DNA of 64,000 bases from NCBI GenBank assembly GCA_900708905.1, contig CAADRB010000001.1:2583831-2647830 (forward strand), given 5' to 3'. The position numbers and the translations under genes were made by a program. Below the pieces are notes generated by a model. That model searched no databases and was not told the DNA's origin. It saw only the letters and a list, made by a program, of their open reading frames with translations. This stretch comes from Hymenolepis diminuta. Its lineage: Eukaryota; Platyhelminthes; Cestoda; Cyclophyllidea; Hymenolepididae. This document shows, piece after piece, positions 26,408 through 37,500 of this stretch; position 1 is the first letter of the stretch; every line of letters begins with the position of its first letter.

Positions 26408-28115
26408 TTTTAACCACCTTTAAAATGTATTGATTTGATCAATCTTTTTATAATTACGACACTGATGAACTGATTACCTAAGATGATTCCAAACCTAAAT
26501 TTCCCCATGTGCGATTATCCTAAAGCAAAGGTGAAAATATTATAATTAAGAAATCATGACATAACTGGATTTGAAAAGATTAGACAAGGTAGCTGACGAT
26601 CTGGTGAATTCAGACATCAAATATTGTAGGGCTTTGCAACTACCAGGTGTTCATTGTCTTCTCTTTCCCAGCTCTCCGCCTCTCGTTAAAACTATCTTTC
26701 GAATTCTGATGAATTCAATGATTAAAAGTTGTCTTTTGTGAGAGATAAGTGTTTTTTTGCAGGAATTTCCCGAAAACCTTTCATTTTCGTATTTTCTTAC
26801 TATTAATTATTCTTCCCACATAAATAATTAAGTTCTATTTTAAATGTTTCCTTTAAGCCAAACAGAAATCATTGTTACGTTTGCATTAACTTTAAAATAT
26901 TATCTTCATTGTACTTGATTGGATTCAGCTTGTCATCCTAGACAACTTTATTCAGATATTTAGCTATGTTTTGAACATGGGATCAAAGGAGGTTTATGCG
27001 GCCAATTCAGAGTTTATGAGTGGTTGTGGTAGAACTTTTGATGGTGGCTAATACGCACCAGTGGTTACCAATTTCATGAATAGTTACAATAAGAATTATT
27101 TTCTCAATAAGTAACATAATGCACAATAGCGCTCTCAATAAAACATTTAATATGCAATAGTTAAAAGAGCCTTACAAATTGTAAATATTTTAAGTTACCC
27201 ACAGTTATACAACTTTCTGCGTTGAATTTATGAAATTTCAATCGCTTTTAAAATACGAAAGTTTAAATGTTAACCAACAAATATCTTGTATTTGAATATT
27301 AAGTGTCTGAACATAAGCTAACAGAAGACAATATATATTTTAATAAATTTCGTTTTACCATTTTCTTATTGTTATTGCACTAAGGTAAATTCAATTCCTA
27401 CTGAACAAAAAAACCCTTTCTTGGCATAATATTGAAAGGATTTATCAAAAAGTGTTAATGAAATATTTTTCTGAATTTGGATATTCGTCAATGAAACCCG
27501 GACCTACCTATTCGAATTTATTATTATGTGGAAAATTTTCAATAAACACTGACAAACTGAATTCCGGAAGATAGAATTGACAAAGTCCGTGATCATTTTT
27601 CTCAGAGTAGTTGGGTCATTTTTGATTAGCGTTTTTAGAAACGCCCTTTTGTATTGACTGTTAATCTGTTTATTCATCTAATTTTGACCGTTCTATAAAA
27701 TTCAAAAGCAGAATCTTATTTAATGTTTAATGTTGATTGATAAGAATCTCACTTGCTAAAATTAGTTAATTTTAAGGCAAAAGTTAAGAATGAAAAAAAT
27801 CTTATCCGGTAGATTCCATCTAATATTTTGAATATTGATCTTTTTATAAAAGTGACACAAAGACCGTGATAATTGAACGGTGATTTGCAAAATATTTTTA
27901 TTTTATTTAAGTAATTATATTTAACATAGACTTAAAATAAATGAAAGTAAATCAGAAACTGAAAATTATAAGAACTACACATAATTCCGCAATACTTGAA
28001 TAGCAAGGTCGCCTCTTATCCCGATGCTTGATTGGACTATTTCCATCTAGGCGTTTTATGAAGAAAATCAAAGGGATTTTTAGATAAAACACGTTTCCGT
28101 AATATATCACTGTCC
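26408..28115. other. Region upstream of the TAK1-like gene
   Basis: AT-rich with no recognised exon. It presumably contains the promoter and 5' leader of the kinase gene, but no TATA box or initiator can be singled out. Confidence 0.5.
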
Positions 28116-29995
28116 ATGGTTCACAGTATCGATCAGGCTACTAATTTGCGTCCCTATACTCGGGGACGAATTAGCGTAACTACTATTAATGGTGTTTTAG
28201 CGGCTGTTAAATGGTTCCAAAGTTCAGTAACTCTAGAAAGGCGTTTTAATGAGCTGCAGCTTCTTCAGGCCCAAAGTCATCCCAATATAGTTAAATTTAT
28301 TGCTACTGGTCCCAATATTCACAATGGGGTAATTGACTTCCTCTGTACAGAATACACACCCATTGGTGATTTACACCAAGGTTGGTATCCGAAAGTTATT
28401 TTTTAAGTGTTTTCTTTTAGTTATTCACAAGAGGGATCTAGTCTATAGCTTTTCCGATGCATTTTCTTGGATACTGCAGATATCTGAGGCACTAGCTTAT
28501 CTTCACGAACAGTCTCCCCCAATAGTTCATCGTGATGTAAAACCAGCGAATTGTCTCCTCTTCGAACTTGGGAGTCTCCTCAAAGTATGCGATTTTGGTT
28601 CAGCTGAAAGGATCACTGAATCAGCGGATAAAACTCCCCGTGGAACTCAGGGGTTTATGGCTCCCGAATTATTCCGCAAACAATCAGGTTTAACTTGTTC
28701 GTTTAACATTACTCTGGTTCTTTCAGGTGATACGGGCTTGAACTACTCGGAAAAGAGTGACGTCTTTTCTGCTGCAATGACGTTTTGGGAAATATGTTCC
28801 CGTCAATTTGTTATCCCTCAAGATGAGCCAATGTTTGTGACAATTTTACATCTGATCCAACATCATCGACGGCCAAAACCTCTTAGCGGATGTCCCATTT
28901 TCCTTCGTTGTCTTCTTGAGAGGTTAGCTTTTCTTTTACAAAATTTATATGCTATTTAATTTGTTGTTCGACCATTCTAGTAATTTGAAGATATTAGCTC
29001 ACAATAATCAGATGTTTATTCTCGTATTTAGATTTTCGGGCCTAAGTACTGTTTGTGTAGCACAAAGTGGTTATTTCCTTACTGATTTACTAGTAATTTA
29101 TAGTTTTAATGGTGGAGCGAGTTAAATCTAGGAAATGTTGCTATGTATCAGTCGTTATCTCCTCGGATTTAGATAAAATTTTCTTTCTCTAGCTCAGATT
29201 TAAATCAAGCATTTCTCGTTTGTTCATATCGTCTAAATACATTTATGCCCGCTAATTTAGATATGTTCACTGGTACACCTTAACGCATTTCCTATAGAAC
29301 ATATTTAAGACTGTAAAGACAATACTCAATTCTCCATTTAACACTCATTCATAAGTCCTTCTGGCGAGTAACTCGTTTTCTTCTCTTTACCTGCGTTAAT
29401 CAGCCATGTGGTTGAGTACAAAACCTGGCTTGACGAAATCAAGCTGGCTGCTACGTCGCCGACGTACTTGTCATTTCCAAATATAATTCTTAAGAAATTT
29501 CCTATTTGTCTTTTTATAGTTCTTTCAACCGCTGTACATGTATATATATTCGCTTTCATGCGGTGTTCCTTTCGTAATTATAGTTTTTGGCAATCCTTTT
29601 ACTATCTTTAAGAACGCCTTTCACCTTCTCTAGGGTGATGTAAACCGGCTACTTATAAAATATTCCTCAAGAGTAATCTAGATTGTGAAATCGAATTACA
29701 AAAAGTTCTCTCATAATTCAGATCCTGGGATGATGATCCGAATAAGCGTCCACGGATGATGGAAATTTTGACGCTGTTGAGAGTCATCAAGCAATGTATT
29801 TTCGATACAGATTTGACCTCTCCGTCAGTGGCAATACCCCCCTTGCCTTCTGGTTTTCAATTTTCACCACCAAATTCCTCCGATGAGGCTTGGGAAGATG
29901 AAGAAGATGGAAATATTCAAGAAGAGGGAGTGGAAATAGAGACACCAGTTCTACAAGAACCTCCAGTCCAATTACCCCAGGTGGGTCATAAATAA
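28116..29995 (+). CDS. MAP3K7: TAK1/MAP3K7-like protein kinase (TKL family), spliced
   Basis: Ser/Thr kinase of the TAK1 type, which in animals relays stress and cytokine signals to MAP2Ks in the cytoplasm. Exons: 28116-28380, 28421-28687, 28727-28922 and 29722-29995; introns are 40, 39 and 799 nt, all GT-AG and in phase. The 333-residue product is almost only a kinase domain. Lys32 lies in AAVK, helix-C Glu46 in FNEL, then HPNIVKF, HRDVKPAN (Asp127, Asn132), CDFGSAE (Asp146) and MAPE (Glu171). The stretch NYSEKSDVF and the late SWDDDPNKRP closely follow TAK1. The start is the only in-frame ATG before the conserved region. Oddities: the glycine loop keeps only its middle Gly, and no TAB-binding coiled coil is seen. 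Exon 4 either stops at 29993-29995, within an AATAAA, or splices at the good donor after 29980. The 39-nt intron has no stop and could be retained. Another TKL kinase is the main alternative. Confidence 0.78.
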
Positions 29996-30954
29996 ATCTC
30001 GTTCCTTTATTCTGCTTTTGATACTAATCCATAGGGTAAATGGAGTATTTGAGAAAGCATTTATTCGTTGGTGCTAATTGAGAAAGCTTTAAAGTGATTG
30101 AAGACCATAAGGAATATTGGTATAGATTAATTAGATTTTGATAGAACGAAACAGCCCATAGTCTACCTAATCGGAGGATTTGATAATCCGTCTCTGACTC
30201 ATCGAATTTGACGTAATCTCTGGTTATCGGCTCTTATCAAAATTTGGTTTGAAAATGTCTGTGATGAAAGGTAGGCGTTTTTCCAGCCATTCTCTGACAT
30301 TCATTCCTATTCATTTTTTCAGTAAAGTGCGAGTTGACCGGATTTCTTATTCCTGGTCACTTCAGTCATCAGCTTTCAATTTCATCTCTTTACTAATGTC
30401 ATATTCACAGGAACTATCGATTTATTGACCTTGCTGAAGTAGAGATCATGTCAATGTCTCACGCAATAAGACAGATTTGGATATTAGGTATTAAGCAAGA
30501 TGAGATATTCGGAGATGATCTAAGTCGCACATAAAATTAGAATTTTTGTTTATTTTTGACGCAGGCGTGAAACAACTTAATTTTCAACTTCTGCACGAGT
30601 CAAAATAGTGCATCTTGTTTGTAGATGTTTTAATAATTACGCTTCATTCGCGGTCACTGATTAAGTAACCACTTTCGTATTCTCTATTAAGTTTACAACT
30701 GTATTTCTGTTTTACTAATATTTTGATGTCATTCATGTAGTATAACTTCTAGCGGGAAAATTATTGTAATATTACAGATATAGAAATGTGTTTTGGTAAT
30801 TTTCTATCAAGATGCTTTAACTTGCTGTATTATCGTGAAATTTAATGTATTCTGATATGGATTTCCATTTTTTCGTTGCCTCCTCCCTGTGTACTTATTC
30901 TTGTGTCCTTATGTCATATTTTGTGAGAATTAGTCTTTATCACCTATTTTCCAG

Positions 30955-31176
30955 TTACCATTCCAGATCTGAGGTTATAGGAAGGAAGTTGAAATTAATA
31001 ACTGATGATGAAAGTGACAGGGAATGAAGAGGTCGATTACTTTCCTCTTTGTCTCGGAGAAATATTGATGAGCGGTTAGGAGGACATCGACCGATCACAA
31101 CAAAGATACCTCCAACCTGATTTGTGATGACAGCTCTAGCCCTGAGAGCACTATCTATCCCTGTCCCAACTTAGAT
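30955..31176 (+). other. Unresolved coding-like stretch between TAK1-like exons
   Basis: Three successive plus-strand frames look protein-like here. One runs through 30967-31027 (acidic end DDESDRE), the next through 31002-31074 (NEEVDYFPLCLGEIL), and the third through 31081-31176 (SSSPESTIYPCPNLD before a stop). Each step is a one-base frame shift and no GT-AG pair joins them cleanly. A strong acceptor (CTATTTTCCAG) ends at 30954. This may be one or two missed exons of the kinase gene, a frameshifted relic, or assembly indels. Confidence 0.3.
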
Positions 31177-31472
31177 TAAGATAAAAGCGGATACCAATTT
31201 GTCTTGTATGGATGAAGTCATTGGTGCAATAGTTCTATTATTGAACTGTAAATGTAAGTGTTTTGGAGGGTATCTTTGGTTATTATACAAAGATCCCATT
31301 CATGTTATACACAAATTTAGTTTTTATTAATTCAATTAAACTAGTTTAGCCTCTAGCTTTCTGTTGATCTATTTCATCAACTACCATCTCCTATTTGAGT
31401 GTTACTAGGGGTTATAGCTTCCGTGAATTTCAAACTTCCTCAGAAACATACAATTAGGTTTCCACACTTTAG

Positions 31473-31713
31473 CTTCACTTTCCCCCTTCTTCGCCGATGC
31501 GATTAGGCCTAGGAGAGCTAACCACTCTGCCTGTTAGTGATAGTGGTGATTACCAGGTAAATTTGCCTACTTTTATATGCGTTTAATAAAAATAAATAAT
31601 AAAATTAGCATATTTTTCTGATTACTTTCCAGATTTTGAACTTACGTGGGTCATCCGTACCACTCTCCGCCCATGAGCTTAATTTGCCTCTCGATAATGG
31701 CGAAATTGATTAG
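31473..31713 (+). CDS. Two terminal coding exons, perhaps the 3' end of the TAK1-like gene
   Basis: An exon at 31473-31556 follows the acceptor ACACTTTAG, has 28 open codons in phase 0 and ends at CAG/GTAAAT. A 76-nt intron (31557-31632, ending TTTCCAG) leads to 31633-31713, which has 26 codons and a TAG stop. The peptide is rich in Leu, Pro, Ser and acidic residues, with no domain I recognise; it looks like a disordered C-terminal tail. Its phase 0 entry matches the phase 0 donor after 29980 in the kinase gene, so it may be the end of that protein. The exons that should lie between (about 30955-31180) could not be resolved: three different frames there each look partly coding. It could instead be the end of a separate gene. 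Confidence 0.45.
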
Positions 31714-31990
31714 TATCAGTGCCTGCTGAGTAAGCTAAACATTGTAGATTTCACTTATATTTAGGTATTTTATGCTCTTGAGGAATTGTGGCCATCTTAT
31801 TGGCAAAACTTACTTTGAATTGTGCCAAAAAATTGTCTAATATTTATTGCTTTTTTAAATGGCGGTTGTTAAGTATTAAAACGCCTACTTTGTATATTCA
31901 ATTTATGCTTTCTTTCAAGTAAAAGATGGTCTCTTATTTGTTTTGATCCTTATGGTAATATGTATTTGATATTGTGGCAGTCCTTTACAG

Positions 31991-32056
31991 GGTCACCAAT
32001 TTGTAGTGGCAGAGTCACCAGTTTGTAGAGGGCCACCAGATTGTTGAGGGTCACCA
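31991..32056 (-). repeat. Row of four primer-binding-site-like units
   Basis: GGTCACCA or a one-base variant occurs at 31991, 32013, 32031 and 32049, spaced 22, 18 and 18 bases. On the minus strand these read TGGTGACC directly after the LTR, each followed by a short AC/CT-rich spacer. This looks like tandem duplication of the tRNA-Trp primer-binding site. Confidence 0.7.
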
Positions 32057-32059
32057 GTA

Positions 32060-32510
32060 TGTAGCAGCAGATGGCTAACAGTAAATGAAAGAAAAAGAAC
32101 ACCAAGGATTGCGTTGACCAGGTTGTATTGAACAAAACTCAGTACAGNGTCTCAAGGGAAAAATAGGGAATTGGAGGAGAAGGACTGAGCTATGGAAGAG
32201 GCGTTGGACAAGCTAGGGTCCCTTGGTGTTTTTGTGTGTGTCTGATGGAGGCTATTTATAATCAACACTTTGGGTGGGACACGCATAAGGATATAATCGT
32301 ATGCGTGCTTTAATTGGTCGGGACGATTATAGGAAAAGGAAGGGCCAGTGCAGGCAAGACTGGCTAATAGCAGGGCCGACCATGCGGTGTCTGCTACTAT
32401 CGTCCGAGATATGCTTACCTTTTCCGATAGATGAAAAATAAGCCAGCTGAGGACACACGATGTTTGTCTATGGAGTGCTCGGGTCAGGAAAAGTTAAAAG
32501 TTTACAGACA
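32060..32510 (-). mobile_element. LTR of a Gypsy/CsRn1-like retrotransposon (minus strand)
   Basis: Read on the minus strand, it starts TGTCTGTAAAC at 32510 and ends CTGCTACA at 32060. A TATAAATA box lies at 32260-32253. Three bases after the end begins TGGTGACCC, which complements the 3' end of tRNA-Trp, the primer used by CsRn1-type elements of flatworms. The U5 part (TTCAATACAACCTGG, then a T-rich segment) matches the LTRs at 37075 and 46248. No gag-pol follows, so only the LTR and primer region survive. The unknown base at 32148 lies in it. Confidence 0.65.
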
Positions 32511-34586
32511 TTACTATAAAGACAGGATAATCAAATTTAGTGATGATTAGAGTGTATGTAAGATAAATATTATGGAGAAGAAAGATTCATCCTTTAATAT
32601 ATTTGACAAGATTCTTCACCTGACTGGAATCGCTGTCAGTTTGTTGGACAAACATTTAGTTTAAACGTAAAATTTTTCATGTAAGGCTCTACTGCTCTGT
32701 TGTACTGTCAGCAAGTCTGATTTCTGCGGTTGTGATCTCTTTACCCAATAGATATTAATAGCCTACAGGTGACTCAGACAGAAGAGGGAGATAAGACACA
32801 AGTGTAGTTATTTCAAGGCACTTGATCGATTTATTAAGGACTGTGTAGGAGCTATGATTATCGCCCAAGGACAGAAAATCAAGGTAGGGTGATCAAGAAG
32901 ATTGAGTCACGATTAAAGCAATGAGTATTGAATACAATAGTTTAAAGTCGAAATAGGTAAAGTGTAAGAGCAGAAACTCATTTAAAGAAAATGGCAAAGA
33001 AAAGTAAACCAAGGTAGTGAGGAGGCGAGAATCAAACGTCTGCGCCGCTGATTTTGTCGACGTTTTGTTAGGGTTTTAAGGTGAAAACTGAGTTTTTAGG
33101 AAAAGGGCGAGTGCAAATCGCTGATCAAGATTCTCCAGCTGTAAAGCTTAAAAATAACTCAAATAAATGCAAAACAAACTATTTAAATTAATGGTTCTCA
33201 AAGGGGGAAAAATTTTTCCTGGTTTTAGTTATATATATATACATGTAGATACAAGTTATATCTATAATATTATCGTTGAATATCACTGAATGCCAGATTT
33301 TGCCCCTACTGACTGTCAGGATGTTAGGAGCGGTGTATGCCAATGCATTAACAGGGGCGATGGATGACTTAGAGACTACTGATGGGTATCACTTGCGGCG
33401 AGACAAAGCAACAACTCTGTGGTTTTCAGCTTCGTTTGTCAGTTTCCTATTAAAAATGTTAGCCGATGCTCCACGTTACTAGCCCTCTATTGAAATTAAA
33501 TATCATGCAGCAATATTTTTATATTAAAAAATATATGTAAGGGAATGAACACAGAAGGTGATAGCTAGGTTGGCGGGGGCGGCGGTATAGGGAGAGGGTG
33601 ACAGTTAATGTCCTATTCAAGATGAATGCGGAGCAGACACCTTTAAATACCTCCATTCGTACCATGCGCAAGTATATCCTTTATCTTCGACCCCAAACAA
33701 ACAACAAGATCCAAGACAAACAAGAAACAATTAATACTACAGGAGCAAATTGTTAGGTGACATATAATGTGGAACTTAATAGAGTCATTACAACTAGGGT
33801 ATTACATAATTTCTTCTCAGATAGTTCTCCATTTTAGGGTTGAAATAGAAAATATTTTGTAAGCAGATGAGTAAATCAGCGCTCACTATTTATGTGAAGA
33901 TTTGTCTGCATACTGAAAAATAATATGACTTGTGGAGACTTTTAAAGTTATTGCAGCTCAGTACTTGGTTTACTGTCCCCGAAAAACTTATTAATAATGT
34001 CCACAGCAGCACCACTTGGCATGAAAATAATTTATTACTAAAGATTTTTGACAAATTTAATGATATTCTTTAGTAAGAGAAGATTGACCCTGGTAATAAA
34101 TTATAATGAAATAGCACCTTTGAGATAATCTAATTATCAAGGCTCCTGCTAAACTCCCTTGCTCTCCGCAATCTTCAACTATATTCATTGTTGTGTTGCA
34201 ACTAAGTCTCATTTCGGCTTGTCACATGCATAAAGATTACGTCGATTTATAAACCACTCATATAACACGAGAAAGAGAGGGAAATGCCAAGAACGTTGAT
34301 AAAAGGTCTTTAAAATCTAATAATTTAAAATAAATCCTTAATTATATTGAATTAATAATGAATTAATACTGTTCATCATCAAATATATTTCTCCTTTAAT
34401 AGCTAAAGACAGAACATATAATATAAAGTTAAATAAAGATTAGTTTGTGTTTGTTGAATGCATAGACAATTTTCATATTGAATTCTACTAGATATGAGCA
34501 AGCTAGATAATTTTTTTCTCAGCATTTATTTAACCGCAATATTCGATATTATTGGGTTTTAGTTTCTATAATGATATAATTATAAA
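32511..34586. other. Region between the LTR and PINK1
   Basis: Apart from the open frame at 33276, it holds a TA run (33231-33241) and a G-rich patch with TTTAAATA and mixed GC content at 33545-33720, which resembles LTR sequence but could not be matched. The PINK1 promoter should be just before 34587; no clear element is seen. Confidence 0.4.
33276..33482 (+). other. Unexplained GC-richer open frame
   Basis: 67 codons with an ordinary amino-acid mix (for example NALTGAMDDLETTDGYHL), more G+C than the surroundings, and no splice or polyadenylation context. No domain is recognised. It sits in a 2-kb stretch between the LTR at 32060 and PINK1 that also has GC-rich patches, so it may be transposon debris. 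Confidence 0.2.
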
Positions 34587-37500
34587 ATGATAAAGACTAT
34601 TCTACACTTTGTTAAATCGTTTTCGAAAATAAGATTCTCCTATAAAATCGGTCGACAAGTATGATCATTTATTGATTTCATTTGCTTTAGTTGCTACTAA
34701 AAGCACCCTATTATCAAGTAAAACCGGGATTAAAACGGGTGCTTTTAAGCACAAATCGGTATGGTTCGCAATGTATTTCCCTCGTTCAGCGGATGGGGAA
34801 GTTATTTTTTACTCCAGTTACTCACGCACGGCCAAATTCTCTCATCAGAGCTTTTAATAGCGTATCCACCCTTGTTAGATTTCGATATGAAACGCCTCTT
34901 AATGAGTAAGAATTTCTATTGACTGGTGATATGTGATATTTTTTAGTATATCTTTTAGTGACATTTACTCTCCTCTCAGACCGTATGATAAATTACGTTC
35001 AAATTTTGTAAACAATTTACGATTTGCTTCCATTAAACTCGGAAAGTATATTTCCAAAGGAGCCCATGGGGCTGTGTGGGCTGCTCAGTGTCCAACCGAT
35101 AGCAGTACTGTTGATCATGGTAATTAATGAAATGCCAACTTATTTAGTTATTTTTTGAATTCATTTTGTTGATTATTTCATACACTTTAGGAGCTGAAGG
35201 CGAATCAAATGAGATCGTAGTAAAGGTGCTTTACAATTACTATGCCTCCTCAACAGATCGAGATGAACAGCCACATTTAACATCCCCAGATCAATGGATT
35301 CTCTTGCACGAACAACGCCGTCGAGAGGTTGACTTGCGACCCCCGGATAGGCATCCCAACATTGTCCCAATTCTTCGGGACTTCTTCGATCGCGTTCCGT
35401 CTTCCGGTAAAGGAGCAACTTTGGAGCGGGTTGAAGATTTTCCTGAGGGTTTTGGAGGAGAGGCGCATACTTATTATCTCGTCATGCCAAGGCAAAAATT
35501 ATTTTTTAATATCAGTCTCATTTTATAGTGTCTATTTTTTTATTTTAGTTGGTTATTTTCTTGTCCCTTTACTTCCTTTGATTGTTTAAAAATGAAAGGT
35601 CGAGGTCAGTAATTGAAATAGCCAGTCGTTGATACGACAGATGTTTATGGGAGAAACCTTTCAATTGTCTTTCGTTCAGAATACGCTTTGGAAAGCTCAT
35701 TCGACGAGTCCGGGATTTATTGACTATAAGTACTTTCGGACTTTTCTGTTTGCCTAGACCTATATTTCTCTTTCTTTGATTGAATCCTTGTATAGTTTAC
35801 TTTGTAAGTTTTACAACCTTATTATCTTGAATTGTTCTTTATTCCAAGTATAATATTGGGAAATATCCCACCTAAACACAGCAGCAATATTAGAAAAAAA
35901 CAGCATCAAGTACAATAAAATTCCAAAGAATTCAATAACACCAAATTACATTGAATTGAGTGATGATAATAGATTATGTAAATAATGCTGTTCGTATGAA
36001 TATATGAAGGTATCTGCCATTACGCTTACAAAAGAGTCGGGGCTGCGTTTATAAAAGAAGTCAGGTTATTGTATGTTCTGTAGTCCGAGTAACCACAACT
36101 GAGCAAGTGAGAATGATGTAAGTATTATTGGGAATGCGTTAAAGAATAAAGATAGACACATGACGAATAGAACAACTGAAGAATTATATTTGCCGAAAGA
36201 TTGTTAGTAGCGTAACGGCAACATGTTCACCTTCATTAATGTTGATCGAGTTCTCGATCCATTGGTACTGATTAAAAGAGATTCTTCATCAGAAGTTTCA
36301 TTTCCCCACTTAAAAAAAAAATAAGGGCAGAAGTTGGAAGACGCACCTAATTAAATTGACTTGGAGATCATCAATTAAATTGTTTTATTACCTTAAAAGT
36401 TGGGGTTACGATGTGTTTCTTTATCGATTATAGATTTGATGGTTCCCTTGAAAATCTTGTGGAAGGAAAATGGAAACCGGTGGGAACTCTTTCACCCAAT
36501 ATTGACTCAGTTTCGTCTCCTACACGTCAGGAGGTCAAAATCAAAGAATTGGAAGTTAGTTGGGATAAATTCACTTAATTTGCATGTCCATTATAATGTA
36601 CCTTCCTCTGTTTTAAGTAATAATAAGGTATTATTGATAACGCCGCAAAGTAGGGAATCTTTCAGTACGTATTAATTTTCTCATTTCATCTATAAAAAAG
36701 ACTAATGAGAGACCATTACTTTGAAAGGAGTATAACTTGTGTCTACCTCGTATACAACAAATTCACAGTGGTACAGTCCAAGAGAAAAATTCAATATCCT
36801 CGAGATAAACGGCCTAACTATATCGATAAGGAACTTTGTGAGAAAAAATAGACTCTAGGCAGAACAGAATAAAGCGCTATATAGAAAAGTAGGAAACTAC
36901 CGCTTTAGGAGTTTAACACTCGAAACAGACTTCTTTGTATAAGTGTATCAGTTTTTTAGTCGGTATGAATGCATGGCGGACTGTAAATTCTGTACCACTA
37001 TTACAAACACTTCAAAATCCTAGAATTCGATGACACTGGCTGTGAGCATCTGATAAAACTCTTGAAGGATGATTCTATGCACTTCAAAATTACCGCTTTA
37101 TGAAAATACTTCGGTTTTTTGTTCACGAAACCGCAGTGATGTCTTTATGCCTCATTGACTCAAGTCCCTATCTGTCATGTCTAGGTAGTTTGTAGGTTAT
37201 CCCTTTCATTTCACTCATATCCTCGCCCGCGTCCTTGCTCAAGTGAGTCATGTTAATTGTCTTTGTATTTCCATGCTTGTCGCTTATCTGCTTGTATGCT
37301 TTCCTCTCGTCTCCTCTCTCCCCTATCTTTCCCTTATTCTCTAGAATCTTCATCGTGGTTTACTCAATACACTTTGGCTTACACAATTGGTTGTGTTTCG
37401 CTTTTTGAACTGCTTTTAGCTACTAACTATAGTTCACAATCTGGTCCTGGTCCATTAATTTCAACAGCTGGTGACACTACAATTTGGTGACCTTGTGAAC

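Noticed and set aside
34672..34857. ATG-started frame over PINK1 exon 2
   Set aside because: The frame that splices in phase to exon 3 and keeps the basic presequence is the next one; this is its shadow.
37168..37490. Opposed frames at 37168-37353 and 37257-37490
   Set aside because: They lie within an LTR that has homologous copies at 46248 and 32060, with no coding sense.
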